Shown: piece by piece, positions 1 through 13,300 of the stretch
Layout: every line of letters starts with the position of its first letter
Numbering within the stretch: position 1 is the first letter of the stretch
Assembly: GCF_932526225.1 (NCBI RefSeq)
Contig: NC_064041.1
Coordinates: 6,407,042 to 6,471,041 of the forward strand
Source: Nematostella vectensis
Lineage: Eukaryota; Cnidaria; Anthozoa; Actiniaria; Edwardsiidae
Length of the DNA stretch: 64,000 nt
Direction: 5' to 3'
The notes under the pieces: generated by a model
What the model saw: the letters and a program-made list of their open reading frames with translations, nothing else
Told to the model about the DNA's origin: nothing
The model's database searches: none
Made by a program: the position numbers and the translations under genes

Positions 1-585
1 CGTTTCCCGGCCGTTATTCTCGCAAAATCCCGGTGGCTATACTGTATATTACAGGGGGGGTTGGGTGAGGGGGGGGGGGGGGGGGGGGGGGCTAAAAAGG
101 GTTAGAAGTCTTAGGAAGTGTTGTCCTGAGCAGCATGGTGTGATGAATCGTGAAAAGGACAAATTGAAAACCGTGATCCGTTATTACTACCTTCGCCGTG
201 ATTCGTGAATGGCGAAATTTGATCAGCGTGAATCGTGATCTGTTCTCTTTAAAAATTGTTAATAGAGTAAAGATTGGTCCTTTTCGTCAGTTGATCAGTT
301 TATCGTGAACCGTGATTTCCGTGCAGGGACCTCTACTTACCGACCCTTCATGTAGGCGTTTCCAGATAGTGCTCCCACAAAGCCAGAAAGTGCTATCTGA
401 TCAAAATAGTGCTCCCAAACCCAAATTGCGCTACAATAGTGCAGAGCACAATCTGGAAAGGCCTACCTTCATGTAGATTCCCGTTCCTGGTAGACAAATT
501 CCGTTCCCGGTATACCTTATACCGTTTTCCCCCGCCTAAAATAAGGCAAATCCCGTCTCTCGTTTTACGACTTCAGAACCAGGCC
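1..585. repeat. Dispersed repeat, copy A
   Basis: The ends of this stretch resemble 32790-33135. Shared blocks include the 'atcccggtggctatactgta' motif near the start and the 'ggtagacaaatt' and 'aaaataaggc' blocks near 480-560. It contains a poly-G run of about 23 at 70-92. The middle (about 120-480) is not shared with the second copy, so this copy carries an insertion or is rearranged. No coding potential is seen. Confidence 0.6.
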
Positions 586-924
586 CGTATCCAGGGGGGA
601 GTGGTGCGAACGCACCCCCCCTCCCCCATCTTCATTTGTATGCATTTGTATTGAATATGGCTCATGGATAAAACGATGTTGGAATTCAGCCTTACTTAAA
701 ATTCAGGCGATTGCTTTCTATTTGGCGAAAAGATAGTACATCCAGTAGATGAAGGATCCAGGCTTTGTGTAACTAGCCCCTAATTTTTAAAAGGAGACGG
801 CGCATTGAACAATATTTCATTTTGTACATATTGTGTACAAAGAGGAACACAAAGACAAGATGATTAACTTATTCATCGGTGCATTGTCCGTTTTCGATGT
901 CTCTATCCTCAGCAGCTGCGTATA

Positions 925-1250
925 CCTGTATAATTTTAAGGGTCTGTACAGGAACCGAAATGATCGCAGGACCCAGTCTCGTATACAAACGCCGCGCGAT
1001 GCATGACGGTCACGATGCGATTTCGGGGTCGGAATTCGCTTCAGGATTCCTGTGGATGTCCGCGCAACAGCAAATAACGACTCGGTACGAGTCTGCCCAG
1101 GACCCGAAACGATCCCCAAAAGTTCCCCAACTGATCCCGGGACCCGAAACGACCCCCAGGAGTCCCCGAAATGAACCCCAAGGAATTGCAGTAATGGACA
1201 AACAAAAGGAATGTGGAAGGATTGGCTTTCAGTTTTAAAAACATATGAAA
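925..1250 (+). repeat. Inverted repeat arm (left)
   Basis: This stretch carries repeated 'ggacccgaaa(c/t)gat' modules followed by 'aaggaattgcagtaatggac'. The same order of modules occurs on the opposite strand at about 2165-2340. The two arms may be ends of one element of about 1.4 kb, or two inverted copies of a family. No open frame here looks like a protein. Confidence 0.6.
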
Positions 1251-1707
1251 CATTTTAGAGTTATTTGTGTTACTATCAGGAAACTTAGATTTACTAAAAC
1301 CATAGTATTAAGATTTTGATATATGACTGCGCGGGAAATACAGTGGTTGAGTCAGAAATTGGGGTCAAATGAAAATCCCGTGATATGAAGAACCAGGCGT
1401 GAATAAATCCTTTATAGATAACAAGACTTAAAATAAAGTCTCCACATCGATCCACAGATAAAACATAAGGTTATTCTTAAGGTTACTTTTGTGCATGTTT
1501 GTTTGTATTCGGCGAATAAAGACCTATCATGAGATCATGCGGGGTTGTACGGCCGAATACATTAAGGAAATTCAATACTCACATAAATATTGCTTTCAAC
1601 AAAAGCCACATCCTGCAACGGTAGTAAAAGGGTTGTTCGAGTACATTACTCAGTGTGCTTTTGTCATTCCGCCATCTTCTCGGACAAACCAGCTGCCTAA
1701 AATGCAG

Positions 1708-1858
1708 CGGCGTAGCCAGGATATTTGACAGGAGGGGGCCCAAAAGCCCCTTTCAAGGCATTTTCTCTTTTATTTTAGATAATGTTTCATACAATTACTG
1801 TAGTTTTGGCTGCTAGAAAGGGGGGGGGGGGGGGGGGGCACCCCCATGCTACGCCCCT
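1708..1858. repeat. Short MITE-like element with poly-G
   Basis: The left end reads 'gcgtagccaggat' and the right end is an imperfect inverted copy, 'catgctacgcccctg'. A G run of about 18 sits next to the right end. This is the layout of a short inverted-repeat element. The rest of 1250-2160 shows no recognisable gene. Confidence 0.5.
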
Positions 1859-2164
1859 GAAATATGTCGGTAAATAATATTCGCTCATGTGAACATGGAT
1901 TTCGTTGTGAAATACACGTTTGGTTGTCAAATGAATATGGATTTTTAGGGGCGATGTTTACCGGAAACGAGATTTATATTGTCAGAGTCATGTGTCGGAA
2001 CTGCAAATGTTTAGAGTGTGATGGAAGGCCAACAGTTTGGTTGTTCTGAGCAAGGCTGGGCTATGTTAATGTTATTCCTTTCAGTAGTAATTAAAAGTTG
2101 TGTATTTGTTTTGGACTCTGTTTATGGGTTTACCGCCGGGGCAAAACCTTAATTATGCTTTAAG

Positions 2165-2340
2165 AATTGCAAGTGCTTTCTTTTGCTTTCCCTTTGTCCA
2201 TTACCGCAATTCCTTGAGGTCGATGTCGGGGACTCCTCCGTATGGTTTCGGGTCCCGGGATCACTTTGGGTACTTTTGGGGATCATTTCGGGTCCTGTAC
2301 AGGTCCAGTGTTGGCTGTGGGCAGGTGGTTATTTTCTGAC
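2165..2340 (-). repeat. Inverted repeat arm (right)
   Basis: On the minus strand this matches 1075-1215 closely, with the same 'gacccgaaa' modules and the shared 'aaggaattgc(a/g)gtaatgg' block. Positions 2340-2733 hold another G tract (about 2519-2532) and no supportable gene. Confidence 0.6.
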
Positions 2341-2733
2341 CTCGTCTACCATTTCCACGGATTATGTATCGCGTTTCACGCTTCTTCTCGTGGTCGTTAC
2401 CGACAATCGCTACATTCAAGTAGTGCATGCACTCTTCATCGACTATTATCGACTGCTATTCACATTAAAGCATACAAAGGACTTTGTCGCACACTGTCCT
2501 AGGCTTCCACAGGCTAGGTGGGGGGGGGGGGGTATGGGGGTACGCAGTAATATGTAGTAATAGAATTTGACGATCCTTCAATAAGAAATGACCCACTATC
2601 TGCGGCCAAGGGGGGTGCGCGCGCACCCCACTGTGTACGCGCTTGTCGTGTGTTGTTGGGCGGTGATTCTGATAATCGATATGACTCGTGGCACATCCTG
2701 CTTTTCTCAAGAACTTTTCCTCTATTCATGACC

Positions 2734-2955
2734 ACAGGGAGCCCAAGCTCACAGTTAGTGGTTTTTGGGTTTTGTGAGAAATTATTCTAATCGAGCGGTT
2801 AGAAGTGATCATTTAAATTTCCTCTGCTAAGTTTCGTAAATTTCGGTCAACCCTACCTCACTCTATATAGTATATACAATGGTGAGTTTCGTGTGTTTTA
2901 TTAAGAATTTCTCACAAAACCCCAAAACCACTAATTCTGAGCTCGGGCTCCCTGT
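2734..2955. mobile_element. MITE with ~50-bp terminal inverted repeats
   Basis: The left end 'acagggagcccaagctcac' and right end 'gagctcgggctccctgt' begin inverted arms of about 50 bp that include 'ttttgtgagaaatt' and its complement. Only about 120 bp lies between the arms, so it is non-autonomous. I could not find a convincing target-site duplication. Confidence 0.7.
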
Positions 2956-3129
2956 ATTTATTATTGGCTTGGAGCAATATCTTCAACCATCAATGCTTTA
3001 TATACTATGAATCCAGCGTTCCGAGAGAAATACAAAAGGTTTCTTAGAATTGGGTGTAGGCATTAGGCGTCACTTACGTTATCCCAGCTGAATGCCAGAG
3101 GTTAAAAACAATCAATCATCATGAGATAA

Positions 3130-3440
3130 TCAGGACAGAAGCAGAGAAGGGTGTTATTATCGCATGTCGATTGGTGACTAGCACTAACAAATCACGTGAC
3201 GTTTTGGGTGACAAAATAGCGCGCGCTCAGGCTTCTATTGGACGAATTTAGATTTCCGTGGCTCTCTGGCGTGACGGCAACTGCCATCTCCTGCCTCGTA
3301 CCAAGGCGTCTCAAGTCAGTAAAAAACAAGTGAAAAATATACTAGTGAGCGCAATGAGGCATGGGAAGGTTAAGCGCTGGCGCTAAGGACCATGAGAAGG
3401 GTCAAAGGTAGAAATGTCTTCGTTCTACCCAAGCACCCCT
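3130..3440 (+). repeat. Dispersed repeat family D, diverged copy
   Basis: The motif 'aatcacgtgac' followed by 'gcgcgcgctcaggct' is shared with 16905-17120, 31684-31947 and 60184-60420. Only the left part is clearly similar. I recognise no gene in 3441-4080. Confidence 0.5.
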
Positions 3441-4080
3441 GCGCGCTTAGCCAGCAAGTAAGCGGACGAGGCAGTGCCATCTTTTTTTTTTGGCCCGCGA
3501 ACTCTTTGTATTGGTAGAATTGGCAGGCTTTTTTTTAGGTTAAGCTATAAACAGCACCTTTTAACAGTATAAAAGCATTGTTGTATTACCAGTTGTCAAG
3601 GTGATTTTACAGCTGTTAGGACAACAAAACAACGAAATAGTAGCGATCATCCTCGGGAACCCAGGGCGTCGTGGTCAGCGCAACGAGGCGGAAGAAGGCG
3701 GTTAAGGGGGCAGCCCCCTCTCCCTCCATCGGCTTATACCGTTTCCTTACCCTGACCTCGATGCCCTGTGTTCCCGGATATTTTACATAAATTAAAAATG
3801 CAGAAATTTACAGAGATATTACAGGCCCAGAACGAAAGTGAAACATTAAGCTTTGTCTTAGCATGCCTGGGAAATTTTGATCGACCAAAAAATTTGCACG
3901 TTCGTTCCATTTTTTGCGCAGTCAGTCGCAGTCCGCTATTCTTACTAGTATTGGTTCAGTTCGTCTTTTAAATATACATATCAATTGCATTGTTGTTTTT
4001 CTAGTTATTTTTTGTTTGTTTGAGTCAGTAAAAGATCATACATGTTTAAAAGATCCATCACCCCATCATGACTCATGGAA

Positions 4081-7000
4081 TCATTTGTACAACCACACCC
4101 GGTCTGCCACATAATCGCTCTCATTAATTACCCATTCCCACAGCATGGCGGTAGCATTTGCCACTGTCACACGCCCATAGCCATAATTAGACGAATGGTA
4201 AACAGACCAAGACCTTGCTGGGATAGGCCACGGGTCTAGCGTCACATCAAAACCTGCTGTCCCAACAATTATGTGGGTGGGGCCCCCAGGGGTGCATTTG
4301 TTCCTGTAAACAGGGCAGGTTCTTTCATAGCTGTGGTAGTGCCCCCATAATGCTAGATCCACGCTGTATTCCATAAGAAGGTCCTCTATTTCTGCTTGCA
4401 TGTGGAGTGCTATGGTTGGGTTGAGACCCTGTACCTGAAGAGTTAGAGGTTAGGAGAGATTAGGATTTGATCATTTTCATTCTTTAGCATTAGAAATCAA
4501 CAAGGAGATTAGTGATTTGGATATTCCCATTACATCATTTATCATGCATCGTGTGACATTACTGTTCAACCAATCATGTAGAAGTTGTTTCAACTCCCAA
4601 GGACAAGAATAGAGAGCAAGTCTTTTTTAAGACTAATTTTACAGCACAACTAGCCAAACTGTAAAGCAGACTAGTGAAACTGCAAAACACTGGAAATATG
4701 TATGGAATGCTTGTTCAGATCAATCACATGTGAGATATCAAAACAGTCAAATACAAGTCTCAACAATATCAGTTTGCTAAATTCTCACTTCTCATTGATC
4801 AGAAGACAAAACAAATTCACACATTTTTGTTTGTTCGCGGTTTAACTTGTTGCACTGTAGATCTTTTTGAGAGTTGCAAAGTACTGTATAGCAAGCATTC
4901 GCCACATTGGCTTGTTAAGATTTGAGTATCACCTTGGATAAAGGCTTTCTTTTTTCAAAACCCAGCTTTTTTTACCTTTCTGTGACCCCCCCCTCTCCCA
5001 AAAGCACCCACTCCCCTGAATCTTTCAAAACATGATGCAGTGGATGTTCATTGCAAGCCTCAATAGTTTCGCTTCTCAAGCCAGACAAGGATCCTGGGTT
5101 GGAATCTGGGTCAAGCTAAGGACTCAGACCCAGCATTTTGAGTGGAGCTGTGGGATGGGAGTTGTTTACCCATAAATCGGACCATTTTCTCTTAAGGCCT
5201 GGCTAAACACGCAAACATGTTTGTCAAACATTGCATTTGACGCAAATGTTTGTACGCTTAGCCACCCACAAAACATGGCACCTAATTGGCTTCCACAACA
5301 CGTACAGATGTTTGAACGAGTTCAAAAAAAACTTAATAAGTGGAGTCTGTAAAGTTCAGTGGGGGGTTGTCCCGAGCCCCCCGAACCCCCTGCTATGGGC
5401 CTACATTAGATAAGCTTGGGATTTTTCAGGTTTAAAAAAAAACGCTTGGTCTCATAACTGAGAACTGCTCTCTGAGGATGCTGTCTGATTGTTTTTTATT
5501 ACACTTCACCAATCTGTGTTAAGGGGGGGGGGGGGTGGGGTTAGACAAGGTCTGACGGAGATTCTGCCACATGCATCCAATATAAAAGTCCTACATACAG
5601 ATACACAAACATTACATACCAGCTGGCTTGTGTACATTGGGCGGTGACCCATGAAGACGATCCAGGGGGTCACCTTATGATTGACAGCTTTCAGATCAGC
5701 CTCAAGCCACTTGTATTGGGTGGAGCCTCGTGTAAAGTTATGTTCAGTGCTCATCATGACAAAGTGGACACTCCCATAATCAAAACTATACCTGGGAACA
5801 CAACAAGATTGTGTAACCTTGATAAAGAGTGCATACAAGCTAGTTTGGGAGGGGAGGGGAGGATGGGCATGGACCCATTCAAGAAAAATGCTCAAGGGTC
5901 ACTTTCTACTGCAGAAGTGTACCTTAAAATGACCAAAAATAAAATAATTTTGCAGTTTAGTGTTTACAGTATTCCAAATGATATGATCTTTAGCTGTGAA
6001 TACACTTGTTACTGCAGTGAAACCTGGATTTTACAATATGCCTTGGGAGATAGAAAATGTATTGTAAAACCCAGGTATTGTTGCACAAGGTGTATACTTG
6101 TAGGGAAGGAGGTTTAATTATCAACTATTACAAAATAATATCGTTAGATCGAGGTTATTTCTAATACATTTCACTGTATTTTTGCTGGGGGAAGAGAACC
6201 ATCTACAGGTTCCACTGTAGATGGCAAAATGTGGATAGGAGGGACACTTACATAAAGGACCCATATTATAAGGGGTACTTACATATACGAATCTCAAACA
6301 CATATAAAAAAATGGAACTAAAGAGCTTGTTTGGCAGCCATTATCAGGAATTGAGTAGCACCCAACAGTGCTGTATGCCTATCCTAAAAAATATTAGGGG
6401 CATTCTGTGACTTTACAAAAGAAACCATCTAAAGAGGGCCATGGTAGAGGGCCGTGACCATGTCACAGTTCTGCCCACAGTGCAAAGTTAACTTACCACC
6501 ATAGGGCATTTCCATTATCAGGCATGTGGAAGCGATGGAACATAGGAACCCCACACTCCCCCCCTGAGTCGTCACCAAAGTTCCCCCAGGAGGGGTGGAA
6601 GCCCTTGCCTGCACCACTTGGGTCTTTGGAAGCACCAGTTGTGTGGTCTTGCTCATGGTTGCCAATACCGACCATGTATGGGACACGGGTGGCATATGGC
6701 TCAATCAAAGAATGCCATTTATCCCATAGATATGCCTACAATGAGTGACCATAATTCATAGAGTAAATATGTATTTAAAGGGGTTTCTCAAATGTTACTT
6801 TATGAAGTCCCTTACATATCCTCTTGCATATGAAATGTCTCCAAAATGTAGAACTAGCTCAGCACCATTCTTGACCTCTTCCAGGGAGTACCTTGCCGTA
6901 ACCTCTGCACCAGGAGTGGGTGACACGCCCATGTCAGCGTAGGCTACAAACTTGACAGGGACATCAGCACCTGGGATGGGTGCAGTGGTGAAGTTTAGCA

Positions 7001-9770
7001 TGGGTCCCATGGCCTGAAAAAAAACATTTTGCTTATAAGATTTGTTAATTTTTATTCAGCAAGAAACCAGGAGAGGTTAAAGAAGGACAATCCTGCTGCC
7101 ATTTTATGATCCCGCTCAATAGCGAGTCGCACAAAGCATCAATTTCCATAAGCTAATTATTTAACCAAGAAATTTTCAATCAAATAACGCAATAACATAT
7201 CAGACTTTATTCATAGATTGTTATTTTGAAGTTCCCTTGCGAATAAAAAGCTGTATTTTCAATGATAAACAATAACAAAGGAGTGGGTGATCAACATTCA
7301 CAATGGAGTTGGAGTTAAAGGGAATTCACAGTGCTTTGAAAAAAATTGGGTAAAATATGGCAATTCTTCTATCACACTCTTGTTGTAGTTAATAGTATGA
7401 AAGAGTTTAGTTTTAACATTCATTTATCATAAAAACTCATCTTTGCAGTTTGAACAATCCTGTGGAATCCATTACACTTAGCAAAAAAAAAGTGGGCACT
7501 TAAATAACCATAGAAGTGTAGATTGCACTGTATCCAGACCTCTTCAGAGCCATATTGGTAGAAATATCTGGTTGCAGGTTTGAGGTCTGCAATCAGCACA
7601 TCATGTAAGAACCCAGGATCACGGAATCCAATTCCATTTGCTGGAAAGCCACACATGTCTTGGGCCCTGTAGGTGGAGGACTTGCCAGTAGCCTTGTGTG
7701 TCAAGGTCTTATTCATGCCATACATCACTACGGGGTTGGAGTCTAAATCAGGAGAAAATGTTTAATTAATAGGGTTTTCCTTGAGGGCCACAGATGTCAC
7801 AAATGTAGACAGCTGAGAAAGAGGTTCAACATCTCAGGTAAAAGCCAAGACTTTAGACTTAGACTTTTAGACTTTTTTATTGTATCAAATTGTTTTTGTT
7901 GAATTAAGACTTCATATTTAATTTTGTACCATATTTAGCGGATTTAATTTTCTACATGCATTTTCTAGCATAGTGTTCAGGGGCTTTATTAAGTTTCAGA
8001 GTAGGAAGCAGGAAATGATAAGCAGGAATTGAAGTTATTTTATTAGTTTAACACATTGACCCCTCAACCGGCTTGTACCGGCTTTGGGGAGTACCCACAA
8101 CCCAAAAAATTCATAAATGCAAACTAAACACAACAAGATGAAGATACTCAGGCATCAGTCTAAGGGATAAATGGTCTTGAAGATATGCATCCAACCAAGG
8201 TGTTGGCAACTATTCTTAAGTCAAATAATAGCACAGGTTCTTTGACAAATTTCCAATCGAACAAGGAAAGAAAAGCAGAATCACCCCTCTCAATAAAACG
8301 CTCAAAATACAACACAAGGGAGAGAGATCAGCAAACACAGCTCAAGACACAAATAGATACCTTTATTCTGATCCTCCAGGTTTATTTCCATGGCCTCAAA
8401 ACACAATGTCCACTCCTTGAAGGCTTGTAAAACCAGTAAGATGCCTTTAGGGATTGAAAAGCATTCTGGGAGGTCCAGGGAAAAATCCACGAGGATTTTG
8501 GTTTTTTTATAAGTCTTTTCACCCCGAAGCCAAACAAATCAATCATACCCAGACCAGAATAGCAGTGTAAACAATTTTGGAATCAATTTGGTTTAAAAAA
8601 AAACAGCATTTAGGAGAGCTGTGGTGATTCATTAGAAAATTATTTTCTCATCCAGGCAAAGCCAAACAAGAAAAAATCATCATGAATCCACCTTTGCTTG
8701 CAAATATCCATAAGCAAAGCACTCAATTATGCCCCAAAAGACTTCATGATGTCCTGAGACACTCTCCTAATATGCTCATAGCTGTATTTTTGATGAAAAA
8801 TACAAGCAACCATCAACTTGTGCTGGCTTCAGCACAATGACGAGGGATTAAAAGTGGGGACCGCAAAGCACTGTTGGAAAGCTTGCATACCGCTGACTAG
8901 GTGCAGCTGTGTTTGACTTTGACGGGCTGTATAAAACTCAGAATAGGGGGGGAGGTATCTGTTTTCAGTCTGTTTTTTTTTTTGTAAATTCAGCTCAAAA
9001 ATAGCCAGGAGTCAATAGGTTAAATAAAACTTTTTTAAAGTAGCTGGCACTCTGTAAATAGATGTCACAGTAACAATGTGACCCCAATTGTAGCCCACAA
9101 CTGGTCATGCCCTCTTCACTTTCATTTTGAAATGGAGGATTCATTTGACTATCTCACCTGTTCCTGAAGTCCACATAACACGCATCTCAGTTGGGTCCCC
9201 TGTCAGTGCTATCCGGCCTTGAAGAGGAATTGCAGATCTTCCTTTGAACTCCACTGTATTACTACGTGCCTTTAGCACAGGGACACCATGCCCGTCATAG
9301 GAAAAGTACCTCATCTCGCATGACACCCTCATGTTGTACAGCTTCACTTGGACAAAACCCTTGCCTAACTTGTGCAAAGTCTTGGTCTCATTTAAATATA
9401 AGTAGTCAAGGAATCGATCATGTGTGTCTTCGGCTGGGCAGTACAATGCAATAAAATCTGTCATATTCGCCCCCTGTATGCTATGCCAAGATACAGTCAA
9501 TGATTCGGCATTGTCAATCACAGAGGGGTGGACTTTCAGTGTGCCTTTGTAGTCTTGGGGGTTCCTTAGAGGTTCTTGGTCCATCGTAGGGAGTTTGATC
9601 CAGTATCCCGGGCTCTTTACGTCCATCAGGCTGCCATCAGGGTTTAAACGATTGAAATACGTCGGTATTGAGTGGGATGCTGTGAGATGTGGCGACACAA
9701 TAACATTCAAAGCCACCAACAACACAAGCCTGGAAACCCCCATTTCCAAGAGAAAACGCTGGGTTTTCAC
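4081..9770 (-). CDS. Purple acid phosphatase, long plant-type form
   Basis: Metallophosphoesterase, probably secreted, that hydrolyses phosphomonoesters with a binuclear metal centre. Exons on the minus strand: 9770-9158, 7742-7540, 7013-6816, 6735-6497, 5791-5620, 4434-4081. All phases agree and give 592 aa. Residues 1-34 form a signal peptide ending near HLTASHS. The N-terminal half resembles the fibronectin-like region of high-molecular-weight PAPs. The five metal-ligand motifs are all present: ADMG (about 298), GDISYARGY (330), GNHEQDH (363), MGHRP (about 465) and GHYHSYE (506). The first motif has Ala where the family usually has Gly, but the metal-binding Asp is kept. The exon 2 donor reads GTCTGG, which is weak. 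Some plant relatives are annotated as inactive, so activity is inferred from retained ligands only. It is divergent from POMT1. The animal ACP7-type enzyme is shorter, so I give no symbol. Confidence 0.93.
5040..5270 (+). repeat. Decayed SINE-like and hairpin repeats in phosphatase intron 5
   Basis: Positions 5060-5130 ('cgcttctcaagcc', 'gatcctgggttggaatc') resemble the tRNA-like head of the SINE at 46935. Positions 5199-5268 form a small inverted repeat (tggctaaacacg / cgcttagcca) resembling the one at 62806-62880. Both are intronic and decayed. Confidence 0.4.
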
Positions 9771-10329
9771 GGTAGATATTGCTAGTTCTTACCCACTACT
9801 CAAATGCAGAGCAAGAGTGACCATTCGACTGTCTCGTGTGATTCGCAAGGGCAAGTACTTCTCGTAACTTATGCAATATTCGTCTTAACTATGTTTTTGT
9901 GACATGTTATGATCTCGTGACCTTCACAGATTCTTTTGTTCCTTCTAATCCTTGTACTGGATTGGCTGTGTTATTTATTCGGCTTTCAACAGCATATTTT
10001 GAAAGTAATGCATAAAGCAAAGCAATTGGTGCATCCCCAAAAAGAATAACAAAATAAATATGTCAAAATGAAGTTTCTTTCAGTACTTTTTGCAACCAAT
10101 TTTTTACGACATTTTTTGTTTTGAGTGTTATCGCATGGCATGCTGGGAGAGTAGCACCACAGAAGCTCCCAAAAGTAATATATTCACTTCCGGTTCCGGT
10201 TTTATCCTGGCCTGGTTACCAAATGAGCGTCTCTTCTTGTTCTCACGACAAGCGGTCATTTTGCTGTCTATAATTTTATGCATTTTTTCTTTCGAATTCG
10301 CCTTTCCATGGGAATAGCGGTGATAAATT
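9771..10329. promoter_or_regulatory. Shared divergent upstream region of phosphatase and POMT1
   Basis: This 559-bp gap separates the start codons of two oppositely transcribed genes, so both 5' UTRs and core promoters should lie here. I see no clear TATA box that decides a start. The assignment rests on gene orientation only. Confidence 0.55.
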
Positions 10330-13300
10330 ATGACCACTGAGGTGGCAGCATTCTACGTTGAGAAGACAAACGTGGAAAAGTTCAAGAAATCGGACAAGCC
10401 ATCCTTAGTATCCCAAACATCGAAAACTTCCAAACAGGTAAGAAAGTTTACACACAACACAAATTAGGTAGCAGATTGTTATTAAGTTAACTTTGAAGCT
10501 AGCTTCGCTTTCGTATTTCTTCCTTGAGAAGTAAGTTGTCATTATTCATCGACTTAGAGTAAGTAAGTCTAAAATTTACTTAAAAAAATGATCAAATAAC
10601 TTTAGTATTAGGTAGTGTTTGTGATCTTTTCAAATTATCTGGAATCTTCTTTTTTGTTTATCATAAGTAATGCTATTTTTTATTAAAATTATTTGGTTAT
10701 CTTAAGTTTGAATGTGTGTAAATTTCTATCATTCACCATCTGATCGCGTAAATTGAAATACTTGATTATTTATAATAACCAATTATTTCGAGATTTTTTT
10801 ACGGTTAATGATTTGGAAAAACTGAAATTCTGTCTGGTGTATTGCAACCTTTCTTGAGATAAAAGACTCTCTTCAGATATTTTGTGATGTTTATTGAACC
10901 AATATATGAGTTTTTTTGATTGTTACATCAGTTATATCAAGGATCGACCACACACTTGCAACTAATAAAAAGTTATATCAATCATTTATTTTCAGCAGTA
11001 TTTACCTAATCTGATGGATAAGCACTAGCATTTCAGATAATTTCTTTTTTCGTTACATTTCTACAAATGCAGATGTGACATTAAAAAATACTATAGTCCA
11101 GACAAATGGCATTAAGTACCCCCCTCCAAATTTATTACATGATTTATGGTAATCAAAACAAGACCATGCTACCACGCTCACTGGTGATGTTATACACAAA
11201 AAAGTTTTTAAAATACTGTGGTTGTTTTATACATGTTTTACTGTATATATTATATATATGGTAAATAGAGCAAGGCCATATGTATTGAACCTCCTTACCA
11301 GGTGATGTTATAGACACAGGTATGCATAATGCCTCTAGTGGTTTTGTATATACAGTATTTTATGTTATTTTGAACATACTGCCCTTCTCATGATGGCGAT
11401 AAAAGACACAATGAAGTTTACAGTGCTTCTGGTGTTGTTTTATTACATGTTAACAAAATAAGGCCATACTACCCTTGTCACTAAGCAATGTTAGACACAA
11501 GGGAGTTTATTATGCTTCTGGTGTTGTTTTATTTTATGTTTTATGGTCAGCAAACAAGACCAAACTACCCTTGTCACTAAGCAATATTAGACACAAGGGA
11601 GTTTATTACGCTTCTGGTGCTGTTTTATTTTAATTTTATGGTCAGCAAACAAGACCATACTTTAACAGGTAGCAAGTCAATGATGCATAAAAGTTTTCAA
11701 GAGTTAACTTTCTGATGTCGAATGTTTGAATTACTTTAAAGCCTATGGAATATTTCATTTCTTTGAGAAGGTACATGATATATTATTTTAGTTGTTATTA
11801 TTATTAATATTTTATTTGCTCTTCTTTTAATTTCTAGACAATATCATGGATTTATGGTAACTTGTTATGATTGTGGACTCTACATGAAATAGTTAAACTA
11901 ACAAAAGCTATTTCATCCTTTGCCACACAGTACAATTTGTTTGTATTTTCTTTCTTTCAATTGTGATTGATTAATGTATTTGACAATAAATCAGGAACTC
12001 TTTTTTAGATTTACTGAAAAACTGAAAAACCTAAAGAACATTTTCATGAGAGAAATAAAATGCCAGTGTAAGCATGTTGTAAGAATTTTCAGACATTCTG
12101 ATTGAGATGATTTACTAAGATACATTAAATTCATGTTTTCATATTGGTGCCAAAAGTGGTATTTCTCTCAGAATGTCCAGGAATCAATTAAAATAACCAA
12201 ATAGTCATGTCCATGCTAGCTGCCCTAAAGAAGCTTTATTAAAGACGAAAATTTGGAGTGACTACCAGGTTTTGGTGAATCAAAATGTACAGGAGTGTAC
12301 CTGCCAAGAGATGTATTTTTTGACAACCTTTTAAAAAAGAAGGTAGCAGATTTGAAGCTGAAATTGGCTCAGGAACAACCCAGATGTTAAGAAGTGCTTT
12401 GTCATTTTACTATTTTGATTTTTCAATTTTGCAACCAAACAAGTCCTTTTTTTTCTAATTGGACCTTTAATCCTTTGGGACATACACAGAAAGTTTGATA
12501 TAACAAATTCTTATGAAAAACCAAGGAGAAGCACCCATTCTAAATTCATTAAAAATAATTGCACAAAATTGCATGTGGTCCAACCTTCGGGCTCTAATAA
12601 TGTTTCCTTCATGACCATCTTTTATCTCTACTGACCAAGTCACTCTTTCTTCCAGATTAATGGTGATCCATTAAAAGATAACAGCAGCACCCCTTCTACT
12701 ACACAAGCTGCTACCTGCTCAGATCCACCCTTAACCATGAGCCTACAGCTAAATGTCATCTGGACTGTCATGGTTGGTTTATCGCTGGGCACTCGGCTAT
12801 GGCAGCTCTCAACTCCCAAACATGTAGTGTAAGTACAATTACACTTTAAAGTGGATCTTAGAGTAAAAGAGGTACACAGGAAACCATGGCCCAATCCAGG
12901 GTCATATTAGGTGTATATTTATCAGGAGTTGCTTTCTACATTTGGGACTGTAGATCCTTTGTCTTCTCGGGTAAGAAAGTTAATAAAAGAGAATTCTTGT
13001 CTTAGTGTTTATGTAGAGTCACAATCCAATCTAGGTTCATGTTATACTGTGGCTTGGGAAAACCTGACATTTGAAACTAATCTCATCTCTCCAGACAATA
13101 AGGCAGAAAGTCTAGTCTTTCTTTCAACAAAAGATAAAGATTAAAAAAACATGGGATGTTGTCTATAATTCCCTTTTATCTTTGACATAAATTTCTCATT
13201 GAACCCTCTTTTTTCAGATTTGATGAGGTTCACTTTGGTAAATTCACCAATTTCTTCATGCAACACAAATATTTCTTTGATGTTCACCCACCTCTAGGGA

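Noticed and set aside
5644-6117. 157-aa plus-strand frame
   Set aside because: It is antisense to phosphatase exon 5 and runs into intron. There is no family resemblance.
10128-10337. Small frames in the phosphatase-POMT1 gap
   Set aside because: They are short, on both strands, and without family resemblance. The region is better explained as promoter and 5' UTR.
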